Below are positions 20,677 to 30,050 of a stretch of DNA of 64,000 bases, in pieces. The DNA lies in assembly GCA_017417315.1 (NCBI GenBank), contig JAFPZK010000038.1:24102-88101 (forward strand), written 5' to 3'. The translations under genes were made by a program, and so were the position numbers. Origin of the DNA: Bacteroidales bacterium. Its GTDB lineage: Bacteria > Bacteroidota > Bacteroidia > Bacteroidales > UBA3824. Positions within the stretch are counted from its first letter, which is position 1, and the number at the start of each line of letters is the position of its first letter. The notes below the pieces were generated by a model. It had not been told where the DNA came from, made no database searches, and saw only the letters and a list, made by a program, of their open reading frames with translations.

Positions 20677-20706
20677 TTGTAATCTCACAAAATTCTCATA
20701 TCTTTG
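20677..20706 (+). promoter_or_regulatory. Promoter facing the XRE regulator
   Basis: TTG at 20677-20679, 19-base spacer, TATCTTTG at 20699-20706. The XRE start codon is at 20841, giving a leader of about 130 bases. The interval between the divergent genes (20642-20840) holds no other feature I can identify. Confidence 0.6.
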
Positions 20707-20840
20707 CGAAAAGATGAAAATTTTGATTTTGAATTACGCTGCAAAATTAATAAAAATAAAACTAAAAAACAAATAAATCTTGAATGAATTTCACAATTTG
20801 TGATTAAGAAAATTGATGTAATAAAATATAAGAGTGTCAA

Positions 20841-21476
20841 ATGATTGATTTAAAGGTAATTAAAATACTGTGTAATGAAGCAGGTATAACATTAAAAAAA
20901 TTGAGCGATAAGACAAAAATCTCTCAAACTGCTATTACTATGGCTATGCAACGCAACAGCACAACGCTTGAAACATTGGAAAAAATAGCAAAATACTTTC
21001 ATGTTTCCGTTGGTGTGTTTTTCGGCGAGAAAGATATTTTTACGCCGATAAGAGATTCTTTTGAAAAATTTGACATTGAACTTCAAAAGGCAAATAATTA
21101 TGTTAATACAACTTTATTGTATTATAATCCGGAATTAAAAAATCCTGTTTCTTTGGATACGCTTGTAAGTGCATTTGAAAAATTACCGTTGGAAGCCGTA
21201 AAAATAGTTGAGTATACGATGAAGAAAGTCGTTGATAATCCTATTTATCAATATCTTATGAAATTTTCATATAACGAAATTCTTCAAATGAAACATAACG
21301 GTATTCTTGCAGAAAATACCGTAGATTTTCTTCTTTCAACTCGAAATGCTGATTTTTTTGAAGAACAAAATCTTCTTGTTCAATTAGAAGGTGAATCAGA
21401 ACCTAATTTTTGGGAAAAACTTCAAGAGGGAATTGCAGATTACAGAAAAAATCACTGTCAAAATGACGTATGTTGA
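20841..21476 (+). CDS. XRE-family helix-turn-helix regulator
   Basis: 211 residues. Residues 5-62 form an XRE/Cro HTH: AGITLKKLSDKTKISQTAIT followed by TLETLEKIAKYFHVSVGVFF, the usual order of a DNA-binding helix pair. The remaining 150 residues are mostly helical, acidic and not recognised; they may sense a signal or dimerise. It is divergent from the toxin-like gene and upstream of an AAA ATPase, so it might control either, but no operator has been demonstrated. AT-rich like its neighbours on both sides. Confidence 0.8.
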   Translation: MIDLKVIKILCNEAGITLKKLSDKTKISQTAITMAMQRNSTTLETLEKIAKYFHVSVGVFFGEKDIFTPIRDSFEKFDIELQKANNYVNTTLLYYNPELKNPVSLDTLVSAFEKLPLEAVKIVEYTMKKVVDNPIYQYLMKFSYNEILQMKHNGILAENTVDFLLSTRNADFFEEQNLLVQLEGESEPNFWEKLQEGIADYRKNHCQNDVC

Positions 21477-21544
21477 ACTTGTTGAGAAATAAAAATTATC
21501 TGAAAAATTTCCAATTATCCTCATTTTTTTGTAATATTGCAGTG

Positions 21545-21582
21545 ATTTTAGGCTCATAAAATTGTAAGAAATGCCCTAAAAT
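21545..21582. promoter_or_regulatory. Inverted repeat upstream of the AAA ATPase gene
   Basis: ATTTTAGG (21545-21552) and CCTAAAAT (21575-21582) form an exact 8-base inverted repeat with a 22-base spacer, 40 bases before the ATPase start. A weak TAATATTG (21532-21539) precedes it. It could be an operator or a transcript hairpin, or chance in AT-rich DNA. Confidence 0.3.
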
Positions 21583-21622
21583 ATGCTATGATTTTTGCTA
21601 AAATATTAAAAATCAAATAATT

Positions 21623-22960
21623 ATGTATTTGAAGCGAAAAATTGATATTTTTCTGAAAGAATGGAAAAACAATCCGGACAAAATGCCCCTCATAATAAAA
21701 GGTGCACGGCAAATCGGCAAAACCGAGTCAATCCGAAATTTTGCCAGGGAAAATTATAAAAATACTGTCGAGATAAATTTTGCTCTCGAAACCAAATACC
21801 GCACAATCACGGAAAACGGTTTTGATGTTGAGTCTGTCATAAAAAACATTTCACGAATTGATCCGTCCAAAAAATTTATCCCGCACGAAACATTGATTTT
21901 TTTTGATGAACTTCAAGACTTTCCGCAAATTGCCGCTGCGTTGAAGTTTTTTAATCAGGACAACCGTTTTGATGTCGTATGTTCAGGGTCAATGCTTGGA
22001 CTTAATTACCAAAAAATTGAAAGCAACAGTGTCGGAAACAAAACTGATTATGAAATGCAATCTATTGATTTTGAGGAGTTTCTCTGGGCAAAGGGTTATG
22101 ACTCAAATATCGCTGACGAACTTTTAGAAAATCTTTTCAATTTGACGCCTTTCAGTACGGCAGAAATGTCTGTTTTTCAAGGTATGTTTTTGGATTATTG
22201 TATTTTAGGCGGAATGCCTGCAATCGTAAAATCATATATCGAAAATAGAACTTTCGAAGGTACGCTCAACCTGCAAAAAGCGTTAATTGCCGATTATAAG
22301 GAGGATTTCAGAAAATATGTTGAAGGGCTTGACCAAACACGGCTGTTGAACGTTTTTAATCACATTCCTGTCCAACTCGCAAGGGAAAACAAAAAATTCC
22401 AAATTTCAAAAGTTGCTTCCGGGGCGCGTTTCAAGGATTATTTCGGTTGTGTGGAATGGCTTGCCGATGCCGGAATCATCAATGTCTGCCGTTGTCTCAA
22501 CTTTCCGGAATTACCGCTCAAAGGCAATTACGACGATATGAAATATAAACTTTATTTTAAGGATACAGGACTTTTGGTAGCGTGTCTTGATGATGAGGCT
22601 CAGGACGATCTCCGTGCAAACAAAAATCTCGGAGTTTACAAGGGTGCGCTTTACGAAAATTTTGTCGGTGAGGCTCTTTCAAAATCTGGTTACGAACTTT
22701 ATTATTTTAAAAAGGACAATTCTACATTGGAGGAAGATTTTTTTGTCAGAACGAAAAAATCACTCGTTCCCGTTGAAGTCAAATCTCAAAACGGACGTTC
22801 GCGCTCTCTTTCCGAATTGATAAAAAATCCACGTTATCAAGATATTACGCACGGAATAAAACTTTGCAACGCCAATATCGGTTTTGAAAACAGTATATTT
22901 ACTTTTCCGTATTTCTGTGCTTTTTTGTTGAAAAGGTACTTAAAAGATGTTGATTGGTAA
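21623..22960 (+). CDS. AAA_14 ATPase with DUF4143
   Basis: 445 residues. Walker A GARQIGKT (27-34), Walker B-like LIFFDELQDF, an AAA_14 core, and a C-terminal DUF4143 region with the nuclease-like signature FFVRTKKSLVPVEVKS. This two-domain family is abundant and variable in Bacteroidetes and often found in accessory regions. Its function is not known; links to mobile elements or stress have been proposed. It ends at a strong bidirectional terminator. It follows the XRE gene by 146 bases and probably has its own promoter. Confidence 0.9.
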   Translation: MYLKRKIDIFLKEWKNNPDKMPLIIKGARQIGKTESIRNFARENYKNTVEINFALETKYRTITENGFDVESVIKNISRIDPSKKFIPHETLIFFDELQDFPQIAAALKFFNQDNRFDVVCSGSMLGLNYQKIESNSVGNKTDYEMQSIDFEEFLWAKGYDSNIADELLENLFNLTPFSTAEMSVFQGMFLDYCILGGMPAIVKSYIENRTFEGTLNLQKALIADYKEDFRKYVEGLDQTRLLNVFNHIPVQLARENKKFQISKVASGARFKDYFGCVEWLADAGIINVCRCLNFPELPLKGNYDDMKYKLYFKDTGLLVACLDDEAQDDLRANKNLGVYKGALYENFVGEALSKSGYELYYFKKDNSTLEEDFFVRTKKSLVPVEVKSQNGRSRSLSELIKNPRYQDITHGIKLCNANIGFENSIFTFPYFCAFLLKRYLKDVDW

Positions 22961-22961
22961 C

Positions 22962-23008
22962 AAAAAAAGGATTGTCCAAATTTTTTTTGAACAATCCTTC
23001 TTTTTTTG
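22962..23008. terminator. Bidirectional terminator
   Basis: An AAGGATTGT/ACAATCCTT stem flanked by A-runs on the left and T-runs on the right sits between the convergent AAA ATPase and AsmA-like genes. It can serve both strands. Confidence 0.85.
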
Positions 23009-23022
23009 TGTGTTGAAAAATT

Positions 23023-25890
23023 TTATTTTATGCTTTCTGCTTTTTTTACTGCTTCGTCGTTTAGTTGGTCGGCTTTTTTCTGTGCCTCGTTGACGAGTTT
23101 GTCGCCTTGCTTTTCTGCCTCTGTTACGGCAGAATCGGCTTTCGCGTTAGCCTCCGAAAGTGCTTTGTCAGCCTTTTGAGTAGCCTCTTTAATTGCTTTG
23201 TCAGCGGCTTTTTGTGCGGCGGCTTTTGCTAACGGATTGCTGCCGGCTTTGCTAACCGCTTTGTCAGCCTCTTCTTTTGCTGCTGCTACGGCTTTGTCGC
23301 GGACTTCCTGAGCCGCTTTTTTGGCTTGCTCAGAGGTTGTTTTTGCTGCCGCAATCATTGCTTCTTTTTGTTTTTTAGCCTCGGCTATAAGTTTGTCGCC
23401 CTGAGCCTTAGCATCGGCAATTAACTTTTTAGCCTCGTCCGAAACCTTATCTTTTACTTCTTGAATTTTCTCCTCTGCAACGGCTTTCAAAGCATCTGTT
23501 GCCGAAGTAGAAAAGCCTTTGATTTTCGGGTCGTCAACCGTTCCGCCGATATTTGCAATTACCTTGATAAGTCCGGCATTGTCGCTGCCTACTGCGTTGG
23601 ACAACAACGAATTAGCAACCGTTCCTGAAAGTGCCATGCCGACTTTCATGTCAAGCGACTGGTCTAAACCGATTTTGCCGCTGAAATCAGCATCTTGGTC
23701 AGCAATTTTCAAAGCCGTAGAATCAATTTCAACATTGCCGTCCTTTATTCTGAAACCGATGTTGATGTTTTTAACGGTCGGATTTTTAAGGCTTTCGTTT
23801 TTAGCAGCCGTGCCGAGAAGGTTAAAAACTTTTGAATCTTTGATTCCGATACTGCTTGTAACAAGTCTTCCGTCGCCGTTCACCGTCTTTAAATCAGGAT
23901 TTAAGTAATTGTCCAAATCCGTCTTGAAATTAAGTTTTGCCGTCATATTGCCATGACAAGAAGAGGCAATAGGAGCCATTTTTTCAACGGTGTTGAAAGT
24001 TTTTGCCGTGGTCTGAATGTCAATTTCCGAAAGGTCTAATTGCAAATCGGCTTTCGGACGTTTTTGATTGCTTCCGTCATAAACGCCGTTAACAAAAGCT
24101 TTACCGCCTAACATTTTCAAATTCAAGTTGTTAAGACTTGCAACGCCGTTTTTAAGACCGATTTTTCCGGCTAAATCGTCAATTACTAACGAGTCGTACA
24201 AAATTTTACCGATTGCTGCATCAAGCATAAAATCAATGTTTTTCGGAATTTCAGGGGCTTCGGTTGCAGTTTCTTCCGTGTTTTGAGCAACTTGGTCTGT
24301 CGGTGAAGAATGGTCATACGAATAAATATCGTTAACGTCCAACAAATTAGACTTATACGTAAATTTTGCTTTCAATGTTGAATCCGCAAAAACGTATTGG
24401 AAAATATTGTCAAGTTTTCCCGTGAGCGAAAAATCCGACTTTCCGAGATTCATATTGAAAGTCTCCAAAGTGCCTTTTTCGGGTGATATTATAAGGTGTG
24501 CCTGATGAATGTCAACCGGCGGCAAATCTGTCATAACCGTGCGGAAATTTGTCATCAAAATATCGCCCTGAGCTTGAAATCTGTCATAACGCTCGTTGTC
24601 AATGTCAGAAAGGTTACCTTTGAAATCAAGAATTGCTTTAACAAGTCCTTTCAAAGTCATATCGTCTAACGGAACTACTTGATTTACAATGTCTAAATCG
24701 AGGTCAAGGTTGACGTTTCCTGCTAACGAAATATCGTCTTTTGAGGTCTGAACCTGCACCGCAGCGTCAACGGGATTACCTCCGAGTTCAACGTGGAATT
24801 TCTCAACGTTGACATTAATGCTGTCGAGGTTGCCCGGACATTTAACAAAGGCGTTTACGTTGATGTTTTCAGCAGATTTCGGAAGGTCGGGATACTGAAA
24901 ACGTGCATTGTCAACGTTGAAATCAACCCAAAATTCAGGGAACGAAACCGCGTTGAAATTGCCTTTTGCACCGCCTTCAAAGTTGAATGTTCCTGCGGTT
25001 TTAACGCCTTCCAAATCTTTGGCGTATTCGGCGGGAATCATACTCAAAACGCTCAAGAAATCAGTGTTTTTAGCACCGAATTTCAAGTCCATTCTTACGT
25101 TTGTGTCAGGAACTGCGATATAACCGTCAAGACCCAAAGCCAACTCGTTGATTTTAAAGACGTTCTCTTTGAAAACAAACTTCATTTTCTCCAAATCCGC
25201 GTCCAAATCCGATTTCATATTAACGACTGCATCGTTGATGTAGATAATCGGTCCTAATCTGACGTTGAGTTTTGCGATGTCGAGCAATGCGCTGAGAATC
25301 GTCTCCTTGTCAGAGAGGTCGCCCGAAAGCGAAAAATTCAGACTGTCAATATAAGCGTGAACATCGGTAACACTGTCTGTGTAAGTAACGTTCAAGTTGT
25401 TGACTTTCAGCTTTTTAAGTACTAACTCAAACTGAGAAGATGAAGTGTCCTCTTCGGGCGTTTCTTCCTCAACGGCTGAAGAATCCGAAATCGCAATGTC
25501 ATAATTCGGTTTTCCGGCTCTTGTAACGATGATGTTTGCTTTCGGATTGTCAAGCAAAACAGATTTTACTCTGATTTTACCGCCGAAAAGCGACTTCACG
25601 TTTACCGTCGTGCTGAATTTGTCGAACTTTGCAAGGGTATCTCCTTGAAACTCACCGTGTCCGACAACAGAAACGTCTTTTAACGTTACCGTCGCACCCG
25701 GAAAATTTGAAATCAAACTCAAATCTAAATCGCCGATATTGACATCGGCATCAACATATTCTTTTGCAATTTCCGTTACCGCCTTCAAAACTTTATCTTT
25801 GAAGAAAACGGGAATTATTATCAAAAGAGCAAGCACCACAACTACTGTGATGCCTAAAACTTTTAGTACGGTTTTTAAAATTTTGTTCAT
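23023..25890 (-). CDS. AsmA-like envelope protein with Ala/Lys-rich coiled-coil tail
   Basis: 955 residues. An N-terminal membrane anchor (about 6-30) is followed by the AsmA opening (IGDLDLSLISNFPGATVTLK) and a long beta-rich body that ends in an AsmA_2-like region (NLNLKMLGGKAFVNGVYDG). Proteins of this group span the envelope and are thought to carry phospholipids between membranes. The last 160 residues are an unusual Ala/Lys/Glu coiled coil (KAQGDKLIAEAKKQKEAMIA and similar 11-mer-like repeats), which may bind lipid or peptidoglycan. It lies 17 bases after gyrB and is probably co-transcribed. Confidence 0.85.
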   Translation of the reverse strand: MNKILKTVLKVLGITVVVVLALLIIIPVFFKDKVLKAVTEIAKEYVDADVNIGDLDLSLISNFPGATVTLKDVSVVGHGEFQGDTLAKFDKFSTTVNVKSLFGGKIRVKSVLLDNPKANIIVTRAGKPNYDIAISDSSAVEEETPEEDTSSSQFELVLKKLKVNNLNVTYTDSVTDVHAYIDSLNFSLSGDLSDKETILSALLDIAKLNVRLGPIIYINDAVVNMKSDLDADLEKMKFVFKENVFKINELALGLDGYIAVPDTNVRMDLKFGAKNTDFLSVLSMIPAEYAKDLEGVKTAGTFNFEGGAKGNFNAVSFPEFWVDFNVDNARFQYPDLPKSAENINVNAFVKCPGNLDSINVNVEKFHVELGGNPVDAAVQVQTSKDDISLAGNVNLDLDLDIVNQVVPLDDMTLKGLVKAILDFKGNLSDIDNERYDRFQAQGDILMTNFRTVMTDLPPVDIHQAHLIISPEKGTLETFNMNLGKSDFSLTGKLDNIFQYVFADSTLKAKFTYKSNLLDVNDIYSYDHSSPTDQVAQNTEETATEAPEIPKNIDFMLDAAIGKILYDSLVIDDLAGKIGLKNGVASLNNLNLKMLGGKAFVNGVYDGSNQKRPKADLQLDLSEIDIQTTAKTFNTVEKMAPIASSCHGNMTAKLNFKTDLDNYLNPDLKTVNGDGRLVTSSIGIKDSKVFNLLGTAAKNESLKNPTVKNINIGFRIKDGNVEIDSTALKIADQDADFSGKIGLDQSLDMKVGMALSGTVANSLLSNAVGSDNAGLIKVIANIGGTVDDPKIKGFSTSATDALKAVAEEKIQEVKDKVSDEAKKLIADAKAQGDKLIAEAKKQKEAMIAAAKTTSEQAKKAAQEVRDKAVAAAKEEADKAVSKAGSNPLAKAAAQKAADKAIKEATQKADKALSEANAKADSAVTEAEKQGDKLVNEAQKKADQLNDEAVKKAESIK

Positions 25891-25907
25891 AATTGTTTTA
25901 CTTTTTT

Positions 25908-27881
25908 TTACGCATCAATATTTGCATAAACTGCATTTTGTTCGATAAATTCGCGTCTCGGCGGAACATCATCGCCCATCAACATTGCGAAAGTTCTGTC
26001 TGCCTCGGCTGCGTTTTCTATCGTAACCTGTTTCAAGGTTCTTGTTTCGGGATTCATGGTCGTTTCCCAAAGTTGGTCGGCGTTCATTTCACCCAAACCT
26101 TTATAACGCTGAACGGTACAACTGTCTTCCTGACCGTTTCCGAAATCTTTCAAGGCTTGAACCCTTTGGTCTTCTGTCCAACAGTAACGTTGTGATTTTC
26201 CGCGTTTTACCAAATAAAGCGGCGGATTTGCCAAATACAAATGTCCCTGCTCGATAACCTCTTTCATATAACGGAAGAAAAGTGTCATTGCAAGTGTCTG
26301 AATATGTGCGCCATCGACATCGGCATCCGTCATGATGATAATCTTGTCGTAACGGATATTTTTTAAGTTTGCTGCCTGAGAATCTTCCTCAGTTCCGATT
26401 GTAATGCCGAGTGCGGTGTAGATATTCTTGATTTCGTCGTTGTCAAGGGTTTTGTATTGAACGGCTTTTTCAACGTTAAGAATTTTACCTCTTAACGGCA
26501 GGATTGCCTGATACATACGGTCGCGACCCTGTTTTGCCGTACCGCCTGCCGAGTCTCCCTCGACGATGAAAATCTCGGTTTTCGTATTGTCTCTTGACGA
26601 ACAGTCAGCAAGTTTTCCGGGAAGTCCCGCACCTTTAAGACTGCTCTGGTGCTGAACGAGTTTTCTTGCGTTGTTAGCCGCAATTCTCGCCTTTGCAGCA
26701 AGAAGCACTTTGTTAACGATATTTCGTGCGGAGTTCGGATTTTCTTCCAAATAGTTTGCTAACGCATCAGAAATTGCAGCATCAACAGCCGGACCCACTT
26801 CTGTGTTTCCGAGTTTTGTTTTGGTCTGACCTTCAAACAACGGCTCTTGAACTTTAACGGAAATAATCGCCGTCAAACCTTCGCGGAAGTCATCGCCGCT
26901 GATTTCGAGTTTTGCCTTAGCTAACATTCCGGAAGTTTCGGCGTATTGTTTCAAAGTCCTCGTCAAACCTCTTCTGAAACCAGTCAAATGCGTACCGCCT
27001 TCCTGAGTGTTGATGTTGTTTACATAACTATGAACATTTTCTCTGAAACCGTTGTTGTATTGCATTGCGACTTCAATCGGAATGCCGTTTTTCTCGGTGT
27101 TTAAGTGAATGATTTCGCAAAGTTCGTCTTTTGAAACTTCCAAATAATCAATAAAATCCTTCAAACCGTTTTCCGAATAGAAAACGTCATGACGGGTGTT
27201 ACCGTTTTCGTCGGGGCGCATATCGTGAAGTTCGAGATGAACGCCTTTGTTCAAAAACGCTAATTCGCGAAGTCTTGCCGCTAAAATGTCATATTGATAA
27301 ACATGGCATGTAAAAATGCTGTCATCGGGTTTGAAAGTGATTTCCGTGCCGGTGTCTTCGATGTCGGTTTCGCCGATAACGAGGACTTCGGTCGTGGGTT
27401 TTCCGATGGAATATTTTTGTTGGTAAATTTTTCCGTTTCTGTGGATAACGGCTTCAAAATAAGTTGAAAGCGCGTTAACGCAGGATACGCCGACACCGTG
27501 CAGACCGCCGGAAACTTTATAAGAATTTTTGTTGAATTTACCGCCGGCATGAAGAATTGTTAAAACAACCTCCAAGGCCGATTTACCTTCTTTTTCATGA
27601 TAATCGGTCGGGATACCGCGTCCGTTATCTTTTACGGTTATTGATTCGTCCCAGTTGATTGTAACGTCGATTTTTGAACAAAAACCTGCGAGAGCCTCGT
27701 CGATAGAGTTGTCAACTACCTCATAAACAAGGTGGTGCAAACCTCTTTCGCCGGTATCGCCGATATACATAGCGGGGCGTTTTCTTACCGCCTCCAAACC
27801 TTCAAGCACTTGAATGCTGTCGGCGGTATAATTTTCTTCCGCCTCAATTATTTCTGCCTTAGTTAAGTTGTTTTCTTCCAT
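25908..27881 (-). CDS. gyrB: DNA gyrase subunit B
   Basis: 657 residues, the short form without the insert found in enterobacterial GyrB. GHKL ATPase motifs: VVDNSIDEALAG, DNGRGIP and GGLHGVGVSCVNALS. TOPRIM region: EGDSAGG and DADVDGAHI. C-terminal QRYKGLGEMN and PRREFIEQNA. It supplies ATP to gyrase, which introduces negative supercoils. ParE is excluded by the C-terminal GyrB-type ending and TOPRIM sequence. Its own strong promoter lies just upstream, and the asmA-like gene follows closely. Confidence 0.97.
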   Translation of the reverse strand: MEENNLTKAEIIEAEENYTADSIQVLEGLEAVRKRPAMYIGDTGERGLHHLVYEVVDNSIDEALAGFCSKIDVTINWDESITVKDNGRGIPTDYHEKEGKSALEVVLTILHAGGKFNKNSYKVSGGLHGVGVSCVNALSTYFEAVIHRNGKIYQQKYSIGKPTTEVLVIGETDIEDTGTEITFKPDDSIFTCHVYQYDILAARLRELAFLNKGVHLELHDMRPDENGNTRHDVFYSENGLKDFIDYLEVSKDELCEIIHLNTEKNGIPIEVAMQYNNGFRENVHSYVNNINTQEGGTHLTGFRRGLTRTLKQYAETSGMLAKAKLEISGDDFREGLTAIISVKVQEPLFEGQTKTKLGNTEVGPAVDAAISDALANYLEENPNSARNIVNKVLLAAKARIAANNARKLVQHQSSLKGAGLPGKLADCSSRDNTKTEIFIVEGDSAGGTAKQGRDRMYQAILPLRGKILNVEKAVQYKTLDNDEIKNIYTALGITIGTEEDSQAANLKNIRYDKIIIMTDADVDGAHIQTLAMTLFFRYMKEVIEQGHLYLANPPLYLVKRGKSQRYCWTEDQRVQALKDFGNGQEDSCTVQRYKGLGEMNADQLWETTMNPETRTLKQVTIENAAEADRTFAMLMGDDVPPRREFIEQNAVYANIDA

Positions 27882-27906
27882 TACTAAAAATCTATTTTTA
27901 AGTCTG

Positions 27907-27936
27907 CAAAGGTAATAATTTTTGATTTTTTAACAA
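27907..27936 (-). promoter_or_regulatory. gyrB promoter
   Basis: On the minus strand TTG (27936-27934), 19-base spacer, TACCTTTG (27914-27907): an exact consensus match 25 bases from the gyrB start codon. Confidence 0.75.
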
Positions 27937-27947
27937 ATAAAAATCAA

Positions 27948-28505
27948 TTAATTTTTCTTAAAACTCAGCACCATTTTCATTGAACTTTCTTTTTGAAAAT
28001 CTTCCTGAATATTGCTGATTGTTAGGGTAGAAGCGGTTAAATTCTTTATCACGAAACGGTCGTTTTCCTGATTGTCAAGAACTATCGAAATCGTGTCGCC
28101 GTCAATTTTGTACGAGCCTTTCAGGTTTTCGGAATCATAACTAACTGAAAATCTCCCGCTTTCGTTAAATTTGTAAGACATATTACCTTCGGTGGCTTTT
28201 AGTCCAGCCTTTATTTCTGTTCTGATTGAATTTCCGACTTGTTGTTTTTCTTTTGCAAGTTCAGAAATTCTGTTTTGCATTTTTTCTTTTTCTCCTGCGT
28301 TTTGTGCTGAACCCAAATTACGCTTTATTTGAGCGATATTTTGTTCGATGTTTCTGACGGCGAGTTGTTCTTTTGCCGAGGCAAATTCGTTGAAATTTTC
28401 ACATTCGGCTTTCGTCAGAACCCATTTCCCGAGAATAAGGGTTTCTGTTGACCGTCCGCAAGAAAGACAGAGAAAAAGACTTAAAACAAACAAAACTTTT
28501 TTCAT
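27948..28505 (-). CDS. Small lipocalin-like lipoprotein
   Basis: 185 residues from ATG 28505; in-frame ATGs at 28511 and 28514 would overlap the upstream stop. Lipobox CLSC at the end of a short signal peptide. The mature part starts ILGKWVLTKAEC and ends with strand-rich GSYKIDGDTISIVL and LTASTLTISNI, as in small lipocalin-like (GxW...) proteins of Bacteroidetes; a charged helix (KEKMQNRISELAKEKQQV) is inserted after the first strand. It is the last of three adjacent genes with the same C-terminal fold. Function unknown. Confidence 0.65.
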   Translation of the reverse strand: MKKVLFVLSLFLCLSCGRSTETLILGKWVLTKAECENFNEFASAKEQLAVRNIEQNIAQIKRNLGSAQNAGEKEKMQNRISELAKEKQQVGNSIRTEIKAGLKATEGNMSYKFNESGRFSVSYDSENLKGSYKIDGDTISIVLDNQENDRFVIKNLTASTLTISNIQEDFQKESSMKMVLSFKKN

Positions 28506-28510
28506 AAGCA

Positions 28511-29542
28511 TCATTGTTTTTGAAAAGTTATTTTCGTAAAAATATCGTTGTTGTCCATTTTTTCCTGAACCACGATAATCAACCTATTTTGCGTAATCTC
28601 CTGAATTTGAACCACATCGTATTGATTGCCGTTTGTGGGTTGGAGTTTTAAGTATTTTGATTGTGGGTCGTATTCCCAAGCACCGGTTTCAGGATTTTCA
28701 GAAAATCCCGTTCTGGTAAACGTTTTATCGGCTCTGAAAACGAGTTCCGCCCTTGTCAAAAGTGCGTTAACAAGTGCTTGAAGGTCAAGACTATCCTGAC
28801 GGGTTCTGCGGAATTGATTGTCGGAATAATCCGTTATTTTCCAACGTCCCACAAAATTTTGTTCGCTGTTTTTTAGTTGTTGCGAAAGTTGTATTTTTAC
28901 ACCGCTGCTATTGAGACCGTTATTGTTGTTGTCGGAACTTGAAGCGGCATTTGCGCGGTAATTGTCAGCCTCGCGGTTGGTCTGTTTTAGACCGCCGTTA
29001 ACCAAAATAAACAAAAGTACTACAATAACTGCTGCACTCATATAAAGTAAGTTCTTGAACAACTGTTCTTTACCGGAAGAAGCATTGTTTGTTGTAGTGT
29101 TTTTCTTTGTATTTGTAGCCGTGGTGTTGACAATTGTTTTCTGCGGCTGTTTTTTTTCAATCCTTTTAGAAAGATACTGATAATTATTTTTCAGCATATC
29201 TAAAAGTGTTGCCTGACCCTCTGAGAAGTTGACCGTTGAAGCGTCTATCCAGTCATGTTCGTCAAGAAAATAATTTTGACTGACGGTTTTGTTTTCCATG
29301 TCGACTGTAACAAACGGCACAACGGTAACGCCGTATTCAGAGCAAGAGTGCAAAATAGACATCATTGTAGGATTGTTTTCAGAATCGTCAGTTATGACGG
29401 CGATTAATAAATCCGGCAAAGCGTTTCTGTCTATTTTTGCGGCATTGTTGTTGACCGAATAGCCGTTTTTTTTGAGCGTTTGAAACAGTTTTTGAGCAGT
29501 CTCCTTACCTTTTGGAGAACTTGCGATTAGTATTTTTTCCAA
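28511..29542 (-). CDS. Membrane protein with TIR-like head and lipocalin-like tail
   Basis: 343 residues starting at TTG 29542; no ATG exists before residue 60, and the TTG is 4 bases past the upstream stop, implying coupled translation. Residues 1-125 look like a TIR domain: ILIASSPKGKETAQKLFQTL, then DLLIAVIT, then TVVPFV and DEHDWIDAS. I see no glutamate at the catalytic position of NAD-cleaving TIR domains, so it may be only a binding module. An Asn/Thr-rich linker and one membrane segment (165-182) lead to a C-terminal lipocalin-like domain (FVGRWKITDYSDN) outside the cell membrane. A fusion of this kind would link envelope state to the cytoplasm. Confidence 0.6.
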   Translation of the reverse strand: MEKILIASSPKGKETAQKLFQTLKKNGYSVNNNAAKIDRNALPDLLIAVITDDSENNPTMMSILHSCSEYGVTVVPFVTVDMENKTVSQNYFLDEHDWIDASTVNFSEGQATLLDMLKNNYQYLSKRIEKKQPQKTIVNTTATNTKKNTTTNNASSGKEQLFKNLLYMSAAVIVVLLFILVNGGLKQTNREADNYRANAASSSDNNNNGLNSSGVKIQLSQQLKNSEQNFVGRWKITDYSDNQFRRTRQDSLDLQALVNALLTRAELVFRADKTFTRTGFSENPETGAWEYDPQSKYLKLQPTNGNQYDVVQIQEITQNRLIIVVQEKMDNNDIFTKITFQKQ

Positions 29543-29546
29543 TTTT

Positions 29547-29963
29547 CTATTGTTTTTTTAACGTGAGGACTATTGTTGAACCCGAAGCATCGTCTTTTTG
29601 AACAATTACCATTTCGGATTTTGAAAGCGATTGAATTTTGCTGAGAACGATTTTTCCGCCTTCAAAAGTTTGTTTTAATTGTTCGCCGTCTGCTAAAAGT
29701 TCCCAAGAGCCTTTTTGATGATACTGGTCGTTTTCTTGTTTAAAAGTTTTGTCAACTGCAAACTCGAAAAGGGATTTTTGTTTTGTTTCTTCTATAATTT
29801 CCTCAAACTGAGCCTTTTCACTTTCTTTGAATATTGCATCGGTTTTGTAATCGGATATTTTCCACTTTCCGACAATATCATCGGCAGCGGAAGAACTGCA
29901 CCCCGTCATACCCGCCATTAACGGGCAAATCAACATCAATAATGCGTATAAAATTTTTTTCAT
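29547..29963 (-). CDS. Small lipocalin-like lipoprotein
   Basis: 138 residues from ATG 29963, chosen because MKKILYALLMLICPL is a typical lipoprotein signal ending in lipobox MTGC. The mature part, DDIVGKWKISDYKTDAIF followed by FAVDKTFKQEN and GSWELLADGEQLKQTF, closely parallels the C-terminal domain of the next protein, so the two arose by duplication. It is first in a three-gene minus-strand operon leading towards gyrB. Ligand and function unknown. Confidence 0.7.
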   Translation of the reverse strand: MKKILYALLMLICPLMAGMTGCSSSAADDIVGKWKISDYKTDAIFKESEKAQFEEIIEETKQKSLFEFAVDKTFKQENDQYHQKGSWELLADGEQLKQTFEGGKIVLSKIQSLSKSEMVIVQKDDASGSTIVLTLKKQ

Positions 29964-29987
29964 ATTTTTTACGTTTAAATTTTTCTG

Positions 29988-30018
29988 CAAATATCTTAAA
30001 TTATATTGTATTATTCAA
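29988..30018 (-). promoter_or_regulatory. Putative promoter of the lipocalin/TIR-like operon
   Basis: Minus strand TTG (30018-30016), 20-base spacer, GATATTTG (29995-29988), one mismatch from consensus. It lies 25 bases before ATG 29963 and would fall near the start of the longer alternative (29990), which supports the shorter start. Confidence 0.4.
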
Positions 30019-30050
30019 GTTTTTTTTGAAGAAATTTAATTGGTTTATAA

